A stretch of DNA of 64,000 bases. Origin: Planococcus citri. Taxonomy: Eukaryota; Arthropoda; Insecta; Hemiptera; Pseudococcidae. Below, one piece after another: positions 48,183-60,700 of the stretch (position 1 is the stretch's first letter; every line of letters starts with the position of its first letter). The stretch is taken from the NCBI RefSeq assembly GCF_950023065.1, contig NC_088680.1, forward strand, positions 26,400,559 through 26,464,558, read 5' to 3'. The notes below the pieces were generated by a model. That model was not told where the DNA came from. It saw only the letters and a list, made by a program, of their open reading frames with translations, and did not search any database. A program made the translations under genes and the position numbers.

Positions 48183-49651
48183 TCATAGATTTTAGTGCTC
48201 CGCTGATCCCTGTAACGCTGATTCGCGTCACGTTAATTTGTGAAAACTTTAGAAAAAAATTGTTGAATTTTCCACTTTTGTTAGATTTTTAAAAACTTGG
48301 AAAAAATTGATAAATTTCAAGTACCTAATTCTGTCTGACTTTTAAGAGCATAGAAAAATTATGACAAATTTTTAACATTATGTCAGACTTTTAAAAATTT
48401 TGAAAAAATCACTAGTTTCTAAAAATTCTTTACACTTATTTTTTGATAATTTTGTTGAAGTTTCATTAATTTTTGTTCATTTTGAGTATTTTTGCATTAC
48501 CTATTTTAATCCTTTTTTAAAACACTTTCTCATGTATTTTTGGCAAATTTCACCAAATTTTCATCATTTTTTGATGATTTGCCTTGCTATGATTTTGAAG
48601 CTTTTTTATTTTAGAGGTTTTTCATCAATTTCACACGTTTTTAAAACTTTTTTGTGCATTTTTTTTCTGTTTCAAATTTTATTTTGTTCGATATTTTTTT
48701 CAAGTGTTCGAAATGAATTGCAGTTGCTAATAATTTGATTTCCACTCACTTTGAAATACCCAATATAAAAATTCACTTTTTTGGATGTTTGGAATCTGAC
48801 TTTATACGAGTACCTACAAGTTTTTGAGTAGGAATTAAATTTCGGAGGAAGTAGTTTTTTATGCAATATTCTCTTCACAATTTCCAGTTTCGCCATGAAA
48901 TAGGATTTTTTTGCTTTAAAATAACACACATATTTGGGAGGAGCAGAAGTTAGAAGTGTGCTCAAAAAGTAAAACATAATATTGAAGTGTAAAAATTTTT
49001 TACCAAAAAAATAATGATTTTACTAAAATTTTCAAAAATTGAAAAATTCAAGTACTTGACTGGAATTTTGGGATTTCAAAGTAAATAATTACATGTTTTC
49101 CAAAAATGCAACTTTTCGTTCAAAAAATCTACGCACTCAAATGAAATTGTACAAAAACTTGAGTTTAGATTGCACGTTTTTGTATCTGAAAGGGGAAGGA
49201 GAAGGTAAGAAAAAATTATTGAATTAAACATTTCAGCGTTACGTTTACAAAGCTTTGCTTTCTGCCAAAAACACCAACAAATCTTCCTTCGTGTCAAAAT
49301 TCATTTAGTAGTCTGGTTTCTTGCTGAAAATGGTCGCTTTCTGTACCTACGTTTTTATATCCATAAATTAGCCAATAGTCTCGCTTTTTTGCCAAGAAAT
49401 CTCATTTGTTATCAGCAAATTTTTTTTAAAAATCTCATTTTCAACAAAGATTACGAAAAAGGCTCATTTTTTCGACTTATCATTTTCCAAAAAGTCATTG
49501 CTTCGAAGCCTGGAGAAACTTATTTTATTCAAACCTTCTGTTTCTGCTTTGGGGTACGTAAGTTTCCCTCAGAAATTAATCATTTAGCAAAAGTTCGATT
49601 TCAACTAAAAAAATTGGAACATTTTCTAATTCTTTCAATCATTTTTTCGAT

Positions 49652-49674
49652 TTGTTGTTGTTGTTGTTGTTGTT
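49652..49674. repeat. TTG microsatellite
   Basis: Seven or more TTG units stand in a row, read as poly-Cys in one frame, which creates an artificial open frame at 49389-49787. Confidence 0.85.
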
Positions 49675-51346
49675 TTTTTCGAGTCTTACCTAACACAAAA
49701 TCTATTTCTTATTTCCTCCGAATACCTACTTTAAATACAAACAAATCTTTGTCCAAATGTCCGGTTAGGTACTCAAAATGCAAATAAATTTACAAACAAA
49801 ATGTACAAATACTAAACACTGTTGTGAAAACAGCAAGACTTATTTATAGATCTGAAAATTTCTCAACCTCCTGCTCTCCAAATACCCAGATAGGTACACA
49901 GAAAACTGCATTAAAATTTCAAATAACTTACACGTGAACCCGACAAGAAATCGAAAAAAATGACATTGAATCAAGAGGAAAAACTTCATCATCTTCATCA
50001 TATTAAAAATTATTGCTTCGTAACGTAGCAAAAAATCGCTATCTATGACACTTTATAATAAGATAGCCATATAGGTGATGAGAAATTTTGCTGAAACATT
50101 TCAATATTTTGACCTTTCTGTAAGAACATTGCTAAAAAAAGACGACACATAGAAGCTTTCTTCTCGTATATTATTGTAATTTCTCATACATAGTAGCCTG
50201 TTGGAAGTCTGTCGTGATTACTCGGTTATCGTATTCTGTATATCTTTAGCCTATCAGATGACATAATAATTGAAACAATGTTTAAATCATGATGCAACTG
50301 TAAACGCGATAGATACGTTTAACTATTTAGTCGCATATGTAGGTATCAAATATCGTAATTCAATTTTACGAGTTACCTGCAGTATCGTTTTTAATATACG
50401 TACTTACATGCGTATATTGTGATGATTTTCATGTCAGTGGTGTTCTTGTAAAATTTATTTTTAATTCGACCACGTAGTCTATCAATTTTTATGTACGCTT
50501 ATAGGTAGTAGGTACCTATTTAATTAGGATGCTGATTGCTTACGTACGAAAATGCAGATGTGATATTATAGGTGAACTCGTGTAATTTTTCATGGTACCA
50601 TTTTCATTAGTCGATAATACAAATGATTCTTTGTATAAACGATTATGCTCGTGATTACAATATCGATTCACGTTTTTATTAAATGACTCGTGAATTTATT
50701 TAGAAAATTATCTCAGGTTCCAAAATACTGTTTATGTGTCGGTAAAAGCACTCTAAAAACATATCAAAAGACCAAGAATTTATAAACCATACAAAGCCAG
50801 TATAATATATTTCCTGCTAATGATGAAATATTCATACTTTGGATACTTGATATTAAATTTATTGAAACAATAAGTCAATAACATGGTCCGGCTGGGCTCA
50901 CATATAATATAAACTCTACCTCTCCAAGCCCCCAAGCACCTATCTCATTTATCAAATTATATACATTGAAGGAAAAAAAATGAAAACCAAAACAAAAAAG
51001 ATCATCATTTTTATTTATATGAAAAAAAAAAGGCAATCTGTACGTCGAGCTCGACTGGTCCATATACGATTGATAACAGGTTAAGCGTGCGAATGAGAGA
51101 GGGAAAGATAACATGAATTAACAGGTACTCGGCAGGGTAAAAGGGGCTTTAGGTCTGCATGAACGAACCATACTAATGGTTAGTTAATGGTAAATTGTAC
51201 GTACGTTGCGTTGGTTAACTCGGTCCGTTCCAAGGTTTAAAAGAGAAACAGGTGTAATATGCTTTATACTATAAAGTAATTAAAAAAATTTTCGCATTCA
51301 TTTAATCAAACACGATGTGCTCGGTTGGGAATTTTTTTCGCGAAAC

Positions 51347-52292
51347 ATGCTCCGGCTAAAAGAATTTACCAATTTTTATCTAGGTGAGTAAGTGTGAATT
51401 TTTTTCATAATTTTTTCGAAGGGTGTTTCGAATTGATCGTCGATTAATCGTACATCTGTTTAAATATTACTTTTTCGCGATTACGTCGGTAAATTTCACG
51501 ATTCAAGAAGTCATCGTTGTGCATGAATGTGTTTTTGTGCAGTTTAAATCGAATTTAACGACGTTAAGGTTGGAAATTTTTTTCATCATGGTTAAATTTT
51601 CTCTTTTAAAATGTACCATAAGAAACGATCGAAATTTGTAAGTATTTTTTTTTTCGTTTAATTTCGAGTGGTTTTGGGGGTTTGAAATTTTTTTTAAGGG
51701 ATGAAATTCATTTTATGTGATAATTTGTCGTTAAATTTTGATTTTGATAATTTAATCGTGAAGTGAACGAAGATTTGAGTCAATTAATTGCAATACGATT
51801 GATTTTCAATTTGTGTAGGTAATTAATATATAAATCAATTGTGTGATGAAAATAATAAACCTCGAACGTGAATATTCTTCACCTTGACATAGTATTTGCC
51901 TTGGCAAAGGAAGAAGAAGATAAAAAATATGATCGTATTAGGGTGAAGAGTGCATAGAATGTGAAATTGGCACCGAATAGTTGACTAGGTCGATCTGAGG
52001 TAAACCTTCGTACGAAAAAAAAATTAAAAGCCTTTTAATTGCAGACGATGAAAAGGATAATTCTCAACCTTGTAATACTTGCTTCGAAGATCAAAAGCGT
52101 ACAATAGGGAGGTTGACTCGACTTTGTCAAGGGTTTCTTAGTGATAAATATCCCGAAGGGTTGCACGATGATGATGCTGATAAAATGATTGAAACAATTG
52201 TATCATTTGGGGTCTGCTGTGAATCTGGTTTGGAGGAAAGAGATCTCGTAGGTAATTGGTACGAGTTCTTATCATGTAAGAGAAGAAGATGA
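51347..52292 (+). CDS. Candidate two-exon orphan gene, 94 aa, cysteine-containing
   Basis: Exon 1 (51347-51383) encodes MLRLKEFTNFYL and ends at CTAG|GTGAGTAAG, a strong donor. Exon 2 starts after TTTTAATTGCAG at 52045 in matching phase and stays open for 81 codons to TGA at 52290-52292, where the two other frames close early. The protein has CNTC at 22-25, C40, a CC pair at 70-71 and an acidic DDDAD at 54-58, and ends SCKRRR. There is no signal peptide and no family was recognised. An alternative is that GTAG|GTAATT at 52251 is a donor and the gene continues to the right; I saw no next exon. The exon 2 reading is more secure than its link to exon 1. Confidence 0.45.
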
Positions 52293-54766
52293 GGTTTCCG
52301 ATGAAACATGTGTGTATAGTTTACCCGACTGCTGTGCGAACTTGAACATTTGATCGAAACCGTCTTCTGTTTACATCTTCCCTCATCATCATCTTTTACA
52401 CAATAGTCGTAATTGTATTCAAACCGAGTGAACTGACACTTCCTGATAATATCTATATTATACCGATGTTAACTGTCTGCATCCTTTTTGATTATATTAT
52501 TTTTTTTCTTACGTATGAAAATTTTTGACTCCAAGTCACGTGTATCATTATGTACCTATCTTGGTTCTTTACCTACCTCCTATAAGGTCTCCCTGGCACC
52601 TTTTATGTGTGTCTGTGTGACCATAGATATAAATACGTATCGATTTCGATTTCGATTACCAAATTCGATACTACCTATACTCGTATCTAACCAGAAAGAT
52701 ACCTGCATTTATACAGGAATTTTCGATCGTAGGTACGTTCGTATAATTCGTACATATAGGTAAACGATCTTTGACTTTATCCTTGAGTTACTACGGTGCA
52801 TTAGCCGGTTTAATAAACAATACTTACGCTGTATGGTACTCTCTGCTCGTGATAGCGAATGTAGGTTTTCAATTTGTTGTTGTTTTTTTTTCTCTCTATT
52901 TTTGTAGACGTTAAATAGGAACACAGGTGTTTTAATTATTCGCGTTCTTGACCCGAGAGCACGGTGCTGGGTTGATGATGGTCAGTGATGATGACTTTTT
53001 TTTACACGTTTGTTTGTGGATGTGTAGAAAGCTCTCGTGTTGGATGCTGGAGCAGGTTATCGATGTGGAATTATAGGGTTGTCTCGGGTGTTTGATTTGA
53101 TATTGCGGTGATAGTCTTTTAGATACCTACATGTTGTCTGCATATCTCGAATATGCACATTTATGCGATGCAAAAAGTTATCTAATAGTGAACGTGAAAT
53201 TGCAGTTTTTAAACGAGGAGTTTTTGTTATGGGTAGTGAAGATGTACGATGTGATTACGTATGTGTGTGGAAGTTTTTCGATGATTATGATTGGTTTGAT
53301 TTGGGATGAATTGTAAAATTTTAAATAAGTATAGGTGTGAAAGGTATTGAAGAGAAAAATTATCTGTATTTATGGGTATATTTTTTTTCCTTTAAAGGTC
53401 TTCATTTTTTGAGAATCCATCTTCCTTTTTCTAATTTGCTCCTTTTTTTCTGCACTCGAGACTGCAGGTTTTGAAAAATTTTCAAAATGAAAGTTTAATT
53501 ATCGTCGAATGTTTTTCATCATTTATTTTTGTCATGATAGTCTGGATATGTCTTCCTTCCTCTGTTGTTATCTCTTCTTCATTTGCTTTTAAAAATTTGA
53601 AATTTATCGAGAGAGTTAGGATAAAATAGTCGCCAAAAGGAAGGTTGAGAAGAATGAAGTACTATTGGTTTATTATAATGACCCACCTAAAGTATACTGC
53701 AATCCTTATCCATCGTGAATCTGCCATTAATTAATGTCAAGGAAGAGTCTCCTGTATTTATGAATGTGCGGGCTTTTATCGGAGATTTTTTTTACCTAGC
53801 CCAGATGAAATTGCTTCAGTCAAAACTAACCTAATATGAAGTGAAAATTTAACAAAAACTAGGTGTCTGCAAAGTTTCAACTAGGTACGCAATTAAATTT
53901 TTAGTTAATTTATTTTTATAAAATTATTATGAAAATACCTTACGCATTTTAAACATTTCAATGATTTCAAAAACCCAGGATTTTTGTGGCTGAAAATTTG
54001 ACATTTTTACTACAGATTACTCTGATACCTCCCTCCTCCCCCTCACAACCCTTCCAAATTCGAAAGAATCGTCTCATCATGAGGGTTGAAAATGTGCGAA
54101 TAAACGCATAAACTAAGATATGCCCTCTCCGTTCTATAAATAAACATCAAAAATTGAATTTTTTCAAATCGAAAAAGCATTTGTTTCCCAAGTTGAATCA
54201 ATCTTTTCATTTTTACTCAAAAATTTTTTCGATGATTTATACTCATATTTTTGAAAATTAAGCATTAAAATTTGAATCAGCAGAATTTAAAAATTTTTAA
54301 CGAAATACTCGTATGGTTTGTTTTCAGTTTCTAAGTATATTTTTCTGACGTTTTTTTTAATGAGATAAGGCATATAATTTACGAATTTTCCTCGAAAACA
54401 AAAAAAAATTATAATTTTTTCTCATCAAGACGAAGCCCTTTGCAACCAGGTCGTAGAATCAGGTCTGATTGGGAGGATGGTGATAGTCCAAATTTCATCA
54501 TGGTAATTTTTCATTTTTTTTTTTTTTTTTTTTGATTTTGGAATGTACTCAGATGGATTTTGTCTTATTGGAATTTCAGTATGTACATACGTACATAATT
54601 TTAAGGGTGAAAATTTTAACAAAAATTAAAACAAACATTTACTTTGAAAATGCAAAAAAATTATTTCAATATGTACTAACATTTTTGACCAATAAGACCA
54701 TTTAATTCGATTCTTTACCATTTCCACCCTATTCCAGGGTACTTGAAAATTTTTTTTATCATGAAA
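52293..54766. other. Intergenic DNA, no supported gene
   Basis: A mixture of AT-rich sequence and somewhat GC-richer stretches (for example 52930-53100) without open frames bounded by good splice sites. The 61-codon frame at 53131-53316 begins at TTG, is hydrophobic and matches nothing I know. Confidence 0.4.
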
Positions 54767-55027
54767 GAATTGAATTAAGAGCTCTATTCCAAAGTGGGTT
54801 AAGTCATTTTTTCCTCCAAAAAATGCGTTTAGAGTTTTCGATACTGAAATTTGTTCTGTTTTCAAAGGTCGGTGCACCTTTCCTTTCTTTGAACATAGAA
54901 CAATTACTTGTAGAAAAATTTACTTTGAAAAATCTATGAATTAACCCACTTTTGAAGTAAAAATCTCCATAAAATGTGCCTTTTTTTTAAATGACTTAAC
55001 CCACTTTGGAATAGAGCTCTTCAATTC
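54767..55027. repeat. Inverted repeat, about 40-bp arms, 180-bp spacer
   Basis: The left arm (54767-54809) contains AGAGCTCTATTCCAAAGTGG followed by GTTAAGTCATTT. The right arm (54989-55027) is its reverse complement over the whole of that block, plus a GAATTGAA tail. The left arm carries three extra bases (TTA) near its outer end. The arms are otherwise identical, which suggests a young foldback or preserved pairing. Confidence 0.8.
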
Positions 55028-56120
55028 CTATGAGAGTGCCACAATATGACCATTGATCATTTTAACCAATCGGCAACCATCCAAAACAATTTTTGCTGCA
55101 CTGGTATGGGGAGGTTTCATTGAGTTGGAAATTTACGTTTTGTTCCCCTACTAATTTTAACATGAAAAATCCTCCAAAAATATATAAAAAGTATTTAAAA
55201 AGTAATTTTTCAATCATCCTTCAGATAGGGTGACAAAGGTAAAAAATCAAATGGAACCATTTTCATCGTGTTTTTGAATTTTTTTGCCAAATCTCATCTG
55301 AAGGATTATTCCAAGACAACTTGGAAAAAATCAACAATACTTACTTTAAAATTGAAAAAAGAAGAGAAATCGAGCTTCCTATAAAGCTCTTTGATAGGTA
55401 GCTAGAGGTCTTCTTTTCAGATTCAAGGCTTTCAAAAATAAATTCAAGTTGTTGAAAATTACTCCCCGTAGGTAGTCCCAGTAGTTTTTTTCAGGCCAAA
55501 ATATAAATATTAATATTCTAAACAATCGAGTGCTTATACAGAAAACCTAAAATTAAAAAAAATACATTTTTCGAAATTTAAAAGCTACAACTTACCTACT
55601 TATTTTTGAAAAAAAGGAATGGGATGGAAAAATTTTCCCTGATTATGTTTCCTCACAAAAACATATTTACTTACTAAGAAGAATAGTTTTTTTCTTTCTT
55701 TTTTTTTGAAATTTTCCAAGATTTATAAAAATTAGAACTTTATTTGGGACTTGGAGCTCAACGAGTAGATCTTGTTTCTCTTTTTTTTTTGCAAATTTCA
55801 AGAGTACGTGTCGTTTTTTACTTACTTAGATGAGTGTTCTAACCATGAATTTACTTTTCCTTGACACGATAATCAAATTAATCCATTATACAATTTTAAA
55901 ATTAGGTTATCCTGTACAATACATAAGTATCTTTCTTTTTTGGAAATATAAGGAAAACATTTTTTAAAAAACGCCTTTCGAAGCATAATCGTACTGTTCC
56001 TTCTCCCCCTCTTCCACCGTCTTCATCATTGATATGGATACAAACCATGTTCTTTGATTTCAAGATTTCGTTTTTCGTTTCAAAAGTTAAAAGGTGAATG
56101 AAATTTTAAAATGACGCTAA
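55028..56120. other. AT-rich intergenic DNA, nothing seen
   Basis: Homopolymer-rich sequence without open frames of note, motifs or repeats that I could pair. Confidence 0.5.
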
Positions 56121-56859
56121 AAGTGGGAGCTATACTATTTAAAATTTTGAAAAAAATTCCATAGATGTACCTTTTGATGCTTTTTCGAAGTATTCAATTT
56201 TCGAGATGGGATCTTTTAATGGAGGGGGAGCACCTCATCCCCCAAATTTGGACAAAACTTTCAAAAGAAACCTGGGGCATGTGATATATTGAATTGTATG
56301 TTTTTGGTGACGCTGAACCCGAATACGATGTCAGATTTTTGATTGGACCACATCCACGGCCCCCAGCCATTTTTTCTGATTTTTACCCATGGGGGAGGAT
56401 CTGAGGGCAGTCAATTTGAAAAACTAAGGGTATATTCGTGTTTAGCGATATCGAAAACATATTATTATTCTATGTGTTACTCGAATGAAACCATGTTTTT
56501 TACTTTTACTCCCTTTGAGGCTGTGCTGAGGGCCGTGGATGGGGTTGATTAAAAATCTGACGTCATATTCGGGTTCAGCGTCACCAAAAACATACAATTC
56601 GATAAATCACATGTGCCAGGTTTCTTTTGAAAGTATGTACCTACTCCTGGATTTCAAGTTCAAGATGATTTCAAAATATCGATTTCAAACAATAAAAAAC
56701 AAATTTGAAAATGAAAATTTGGAATGAGTTTTCTGGAGGTGCTCCAGCTCCACCTCAATTAAAAGAAAGATCCCATCTCAAAAATTAAATATTTCAAAAA
56801 AGCATCAAAAGGTACATCTATGGAAATTTTTTCTGGATTTTAAATAGTAGCTCACACTT
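56121..56859. repeat. Foldback element, about 740 bp, arms 250-340 bp
   Basis: The left arm runs from AAGTGGGAGCTATACTATTT through ATAGATGTACCTTTTGATGC, GATGGGATCTTTTAAT, ATGTTTTTGGTGACGCTGAA and CATCCACGGCCC to about 56370. The same words appear reverse-complemented and in reverse order from about 56518 (GGGCCGTGGATG) to 56859 (CTCACACTT). The central spacer is about 150 bp. The open frames at 56343-56727 are the element read through. There is no transposase. Confidence 0.85.
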
Positions 56860-57111
56860 ACCTACAGTGCCATACGTCTAGAAAAATTGAACCATTCTCT
56901 GCAGGTGGGTGATATCCCATTTCCGTGTTCTGGAATTATATTTGTAGAGCTATTGTTTCTCTAAAATTCATCGATTGCACGAATTAAATTATACAAAAAT
57001 GTACAAAAGAAAAAAAAATCGAATAAAATGCTGAATTTACTGTATTATGTGAATAAGGATACATATTACGTTTTATCGCAACAAAAGGTGGGTAAGATAT
57101 GTTATTCATTA

Positions 57112-57483
57112 TTACTGAAATCGATACCTTAAAATTTTGAAGTCATCACTGCCTTGAATGAGTTGAACGTGAATTTTGAATAATTTTATACGTTTGGTGA
57201 TCATATTTTGTAGTTGGAATAATTTGCGTGCTTGGTTTGAAATTACTTCATTTATTCGAGTTAAATCATTTTTTACCGCCTCCTCCGCTGTAAATAATGA
57301 AGTTTTGTTAATCAATTGATCATGATGACAACGTGTGTACTTACCAATCTACTCCTGAAAAAAAATTTATGAATCAAAAATAATAATAAGTATGTACCCA
57401 AGTACTTTATCGAACGTTGTTCCTATCTGACAGATCACGATAACCATCATAACTGCAATGCTTATTAAATAATGGGATTCCAT
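57112..57483 (-). CDS. Candidate small secreted protein gene (3 exons, about 88 aa)
   Basis: Exon 1 (57483-57398) encodes MESHYLISIAVMMVIVICQI, a textbook signal peptide, then GTTFDKVLG, with donor GG|GTACAT. A 10-nt micro-exon (57354-57345) lies between TTTTTTTTCAG and GTAAGTAC. The last exon has acceptor TTATTTACAG near 57288 and is open to TAA at 57114-57112, encoding a helical, Lys-rich tail (KNDLTRINEVISNQARKLFQ). With the micro-exon donor GTAAGT, the frame is kept if an AG six bases inside the last exon is used. With the upstream AG, a donor four bases later is needed. So the junction is uncertain, but the exons' frame is not. A TATA box precedes it. Cleavage is expected near residue 20-22, leaving a mature peptide of about 66 aa without cysteines. 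No family was recognised. Confidence 0.5.
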
Positions 57484-57563
57484 TTCTATTTTTTTCAAGA
57501 AAGTACAACAATTTAACGTTAAATGCACTAAACCGTATTATTGTTGAAACTATATTTGTAAAG

Positions 57564-57571
57564 TATTTATA
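57564..57571 (-). promoter_or_regulatory. TATA box (TATAAATA) of the small secreted protein gene
   Basis: On the minus strand GTATATAAATACTT lies about 80 nt upstream of the ATG at 57483. That places a start site about 50 nt before the ATG, a normal layout for a short insect gene with strong tissue-specific expression. Confidence 0.5.
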
Positions 57572-57716
57572 TACTTAGGGTTCTGTGTTATTGTTATACC
57601 GACAAATACTTCAAAGCTTCAGATTTTGACAAATTTATTACTCTGATATGTTCATGGTTCGTGCTGTTCAAAGGACCGAATTTCAAAACAACTAATGATT
57701 AATGAATTATAACAAT

Positions 57717-57742
57717 AGGTAGGTACTAGGTAGGTAGGTACC
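57717..57742. repeat. TAGGTA/GGTACC simple-motif cluster
   Basis: AGGTAGGTACTAGGTAGGTA followed by GGTACC. Equivalent clusters of TAGGTA and its complement TACCTA occur through the whole window (for example 2097, 9764, 10220, 12318, 22230, 32382, 40350). It is a genome-wide compositional motif here, not a local feature. Confidence 0.7.
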
Positions 57743-60700
57743 AAACCTATTGTTTTTTCAAATTTTTCGAATTTTTTGGTTGGAAACGGTTTTGAACGAT
57801 TTTGAGTACCTAGCTAGTGAATTATAATATACCTACTACCTAGACCTAGGTACATATATGTTTTAAAATTAAATTCTTTCGTTAACAAATAAACTCGAGA
57901 TAAACAATAAATACAAAAAATAAATCTGGGGCACACGAAATGAATCGATTTCATCACCCTTGCTGATAACGAAAGGTATCCAAATCAGACCTATTTTCTC
58001 ACAATGTAATGTTCCTTCTGTTTTTTTTAAATTGTCAAAATTACTCAGAATTTTTTTACATTTCAAATTACAGCTCTTTTTAAAAAATTTAACGTGTCAG
58101 AAAAAATATACTTGACGCTGTTGATTTTTTTCAGAAGCATTAAATTAAGTGTACATATTTTGGTTCAAGTTTTATTTCATTTCATTTTTGACTCTTCCGT
58201 TTATTTTTAAATTTGTTATTATGTCAAAAAAAGATACTTCAAAAAACGTTTTAAATTTCTCGACATTTTTTCAATAAAAATTCATCATATTTTTCAAAAA
58301 TATCTACATATTTATGTACACTTCCTCCTCAGTATTCATTCTACGTTCGGTATGTTCGGGAAATGAAATATTTTCTGACGTGTCCACTGGCAGCAGATAA
58401 CTTCCATTACACATATACCTACCATATCATTTTATTCTGAATTCTTAAAACTAAACGGTACCTAATTGACTTATTTCTCATGAAGTCATGATGTTTCAAG
58501 TTTCAAGAATACATAATCAATACTTAATTATCTCTGAAAGTATGAATGTTTAACAAGAAATTTTTTTATTCGTTCGTTATTTTCTTTCAATTTTGGTAAT
58601 TTTGTTCAAAAAATGCTGTATTCGTAATGATTTTTCGACGCAAAATGCGATGAATCAGTCAAAAAAGTACCACTTGTTGTGATCGTGACTTTTTTCGAGA
58701 AAAGATTAAAAAAACGAGTTTCAGTATAATAACTAATGAGGTAAGTTTTGGAATTTTCTTATGAAAATCAACGATTGAAAATAATGTTTATTGATTGGCA
58801 ACTTTTCAATAGAATTGAGAAAAATTCCAGAAAATACTCGTAAAAATGTTATCTAAAGTTTTTTTAAAAAAAATTTAATTTTTGAAATTCAAAATCGAGA
58901 AAACAAGTTTAAAAACATTTTTCCAATTAGCTAAAAGATCTTTGTATCATTTTTTTTTTTTTTTTTTTTATATTGTTACATTCAAATTTAGGCTAAATAA
59001 GGTATCAAGAAATCAATTTGATCTTCATGATTTCATTGTTTCATTTGAGTGCCTCTGCCTACCCAGATACCTTATTCGGAGCCTAAAACTCGAAATATTT
59101 TGAAATAGTTGGACAGTTTTCATTCGAATTATTTCAATTTCATATATCTAATTAATCGAAACGAATCAATTCTTAAATTTTTCAAGTATTTACCCATCGC
59201 AAAATTAAAAAAAAAATAAAAATTGATTCGGAAAATCACATTTTTCAGATCAAAACCACTTCAAACATTTCGTTATCAGTTCACACCACCTTTACTTTGA
59301 TTTTTAAACGGAAATTGAAACGGACTCTCGTACATGTGAAACAATCTATACGAATTCATTCGATGTGATTACACAGTATTATCTCCAGTTAATCGCATAA
59401 TTAGAGATAAAAACTGTAATTATCTTCAATAATACTTATACGTTGTTGGCATCATGGACTCGCGTGGTATGAATAAAACTATCTGTTCTGGTGTTGTTTA
59501 TGTTCGCATAAAAACGTGCGTTTAACAAGTTATGTACCCTACGTCAGACTGAGTCTGTCTGTAGGTACGCCGGAATATGATTCATGGATCATTTGCCTTT
59601 ATGATTGATTCTATTAAATCATCACAAATGCGATAATGATACCGCATAATAATTTATTATATGGATAGCAGGTACTTAATTATTTTACAAACTCGCCGAT
59701 TGATCGACACCTCTTCTTGTGAATTCCTCCTACAACAGTATACCTTAGTCTTACCTTCTCTTATCTAAGCCTATGAAAATTTTATTCTCTTTTTTTTATC
59801 GTTGCTTAATACCTAAATAAATTCAACATAGGTAATATGTAGGATTGTAGGTATTAAGCAATTACTCGAGTATTATAAGTATAAATTTAGGTTGCGATTA
59901 TATAAAAAATTCATGAGCGATAAGGTACCTAATACCTACATATATACTTTTATCAACTCAGTAAAGCTCGTATAATTCAGATTCGGAATAATTAAACAGC
60001 GCCTTTTATCATTACATCATGTATGGGTCTGTTAATGAATCTGAAATAGGTAATTTTGATCACAAGTGCTGCTCTTTTTTTTCTCTCTACAACTAATAAT
60101 TATGATTTTATAACGAGCAGGGGCATTTTGAGGAAAATTTCCGTTACACGAACAAAGCAGTTAGCTTTAGGGGCTCGATGCACTGAATGAGATACTTTTG
60201 GGAAAAAAGTCTTTAGTTCTTTTGTACGAAACCGAACGCTGGTGTATTCCTATTGTATTTAATAAATTATTAAAAAGCACGCCTATGGCGTTATCTCATC
60301 TCTATATCTGAGTACATTAAAATCAAATCTACGGCCTACATAATGAATAATTATGTTCGCTTTGACGATCTTAGCGTTCGTATACGAACGTAATATTACA
60401 CATTCGATGTCTATACTTATTTGTACTTTACCTATCTATAGAAGTATATTGATCTTTTCGTTATAATTACAACATTGATTTATGTATAATTTTCGCTATA
60501 GTTATTCTTCGAGAGTAATTTTAGAATTGTTTCAAAATTTGTTTTCTTCAATCGATGTAAGATTTCCGTGTCATTGGGGGTCGTATAGCTTTTTCCTATT
60601 GCACTTGAGGATTTAATAACAGGGGGTTGATTTTTAATTATCGTACGATGTGAGGTATTCAAGGATTTCTATATTGGAGGGTTGTTGGTAACTATTTGAA

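Larger units (their letters stand above)
46870..51346. other. AT-rich intergenic DNA with low-complexity repeats, no gene seen
   Basis: It contains a run of 14 C at 47125-47138 and a TTG microsatellite at 49652-49674. Between 47660 and 48670 the sequence cycles through GCATTTTTGGCA, GGCAAATTTC and GAAATTTTATTAA-like words, an eroded repeat. The open frames here, some over 100 codons, are poly-F/I/S read-through of this texture. Confidence 0.5.

Noticed and set aside
48400..48738. 112-codon plus-strand frame, poly-F/I
   Set aside because: T-rich repeat texture and no splice or start support.
49389..49787. 132-codon plus-strand frame containing poly-Cys
   Set aside because: The Cys run is the TTG microsatellite; the rest is AT-driven and begins at a non-ATG or weak start.
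56343..56727. Two plus-strand frames of 62-69 codons
   Set aside because: Lie inside the foldback element and are not conserved between its arms.
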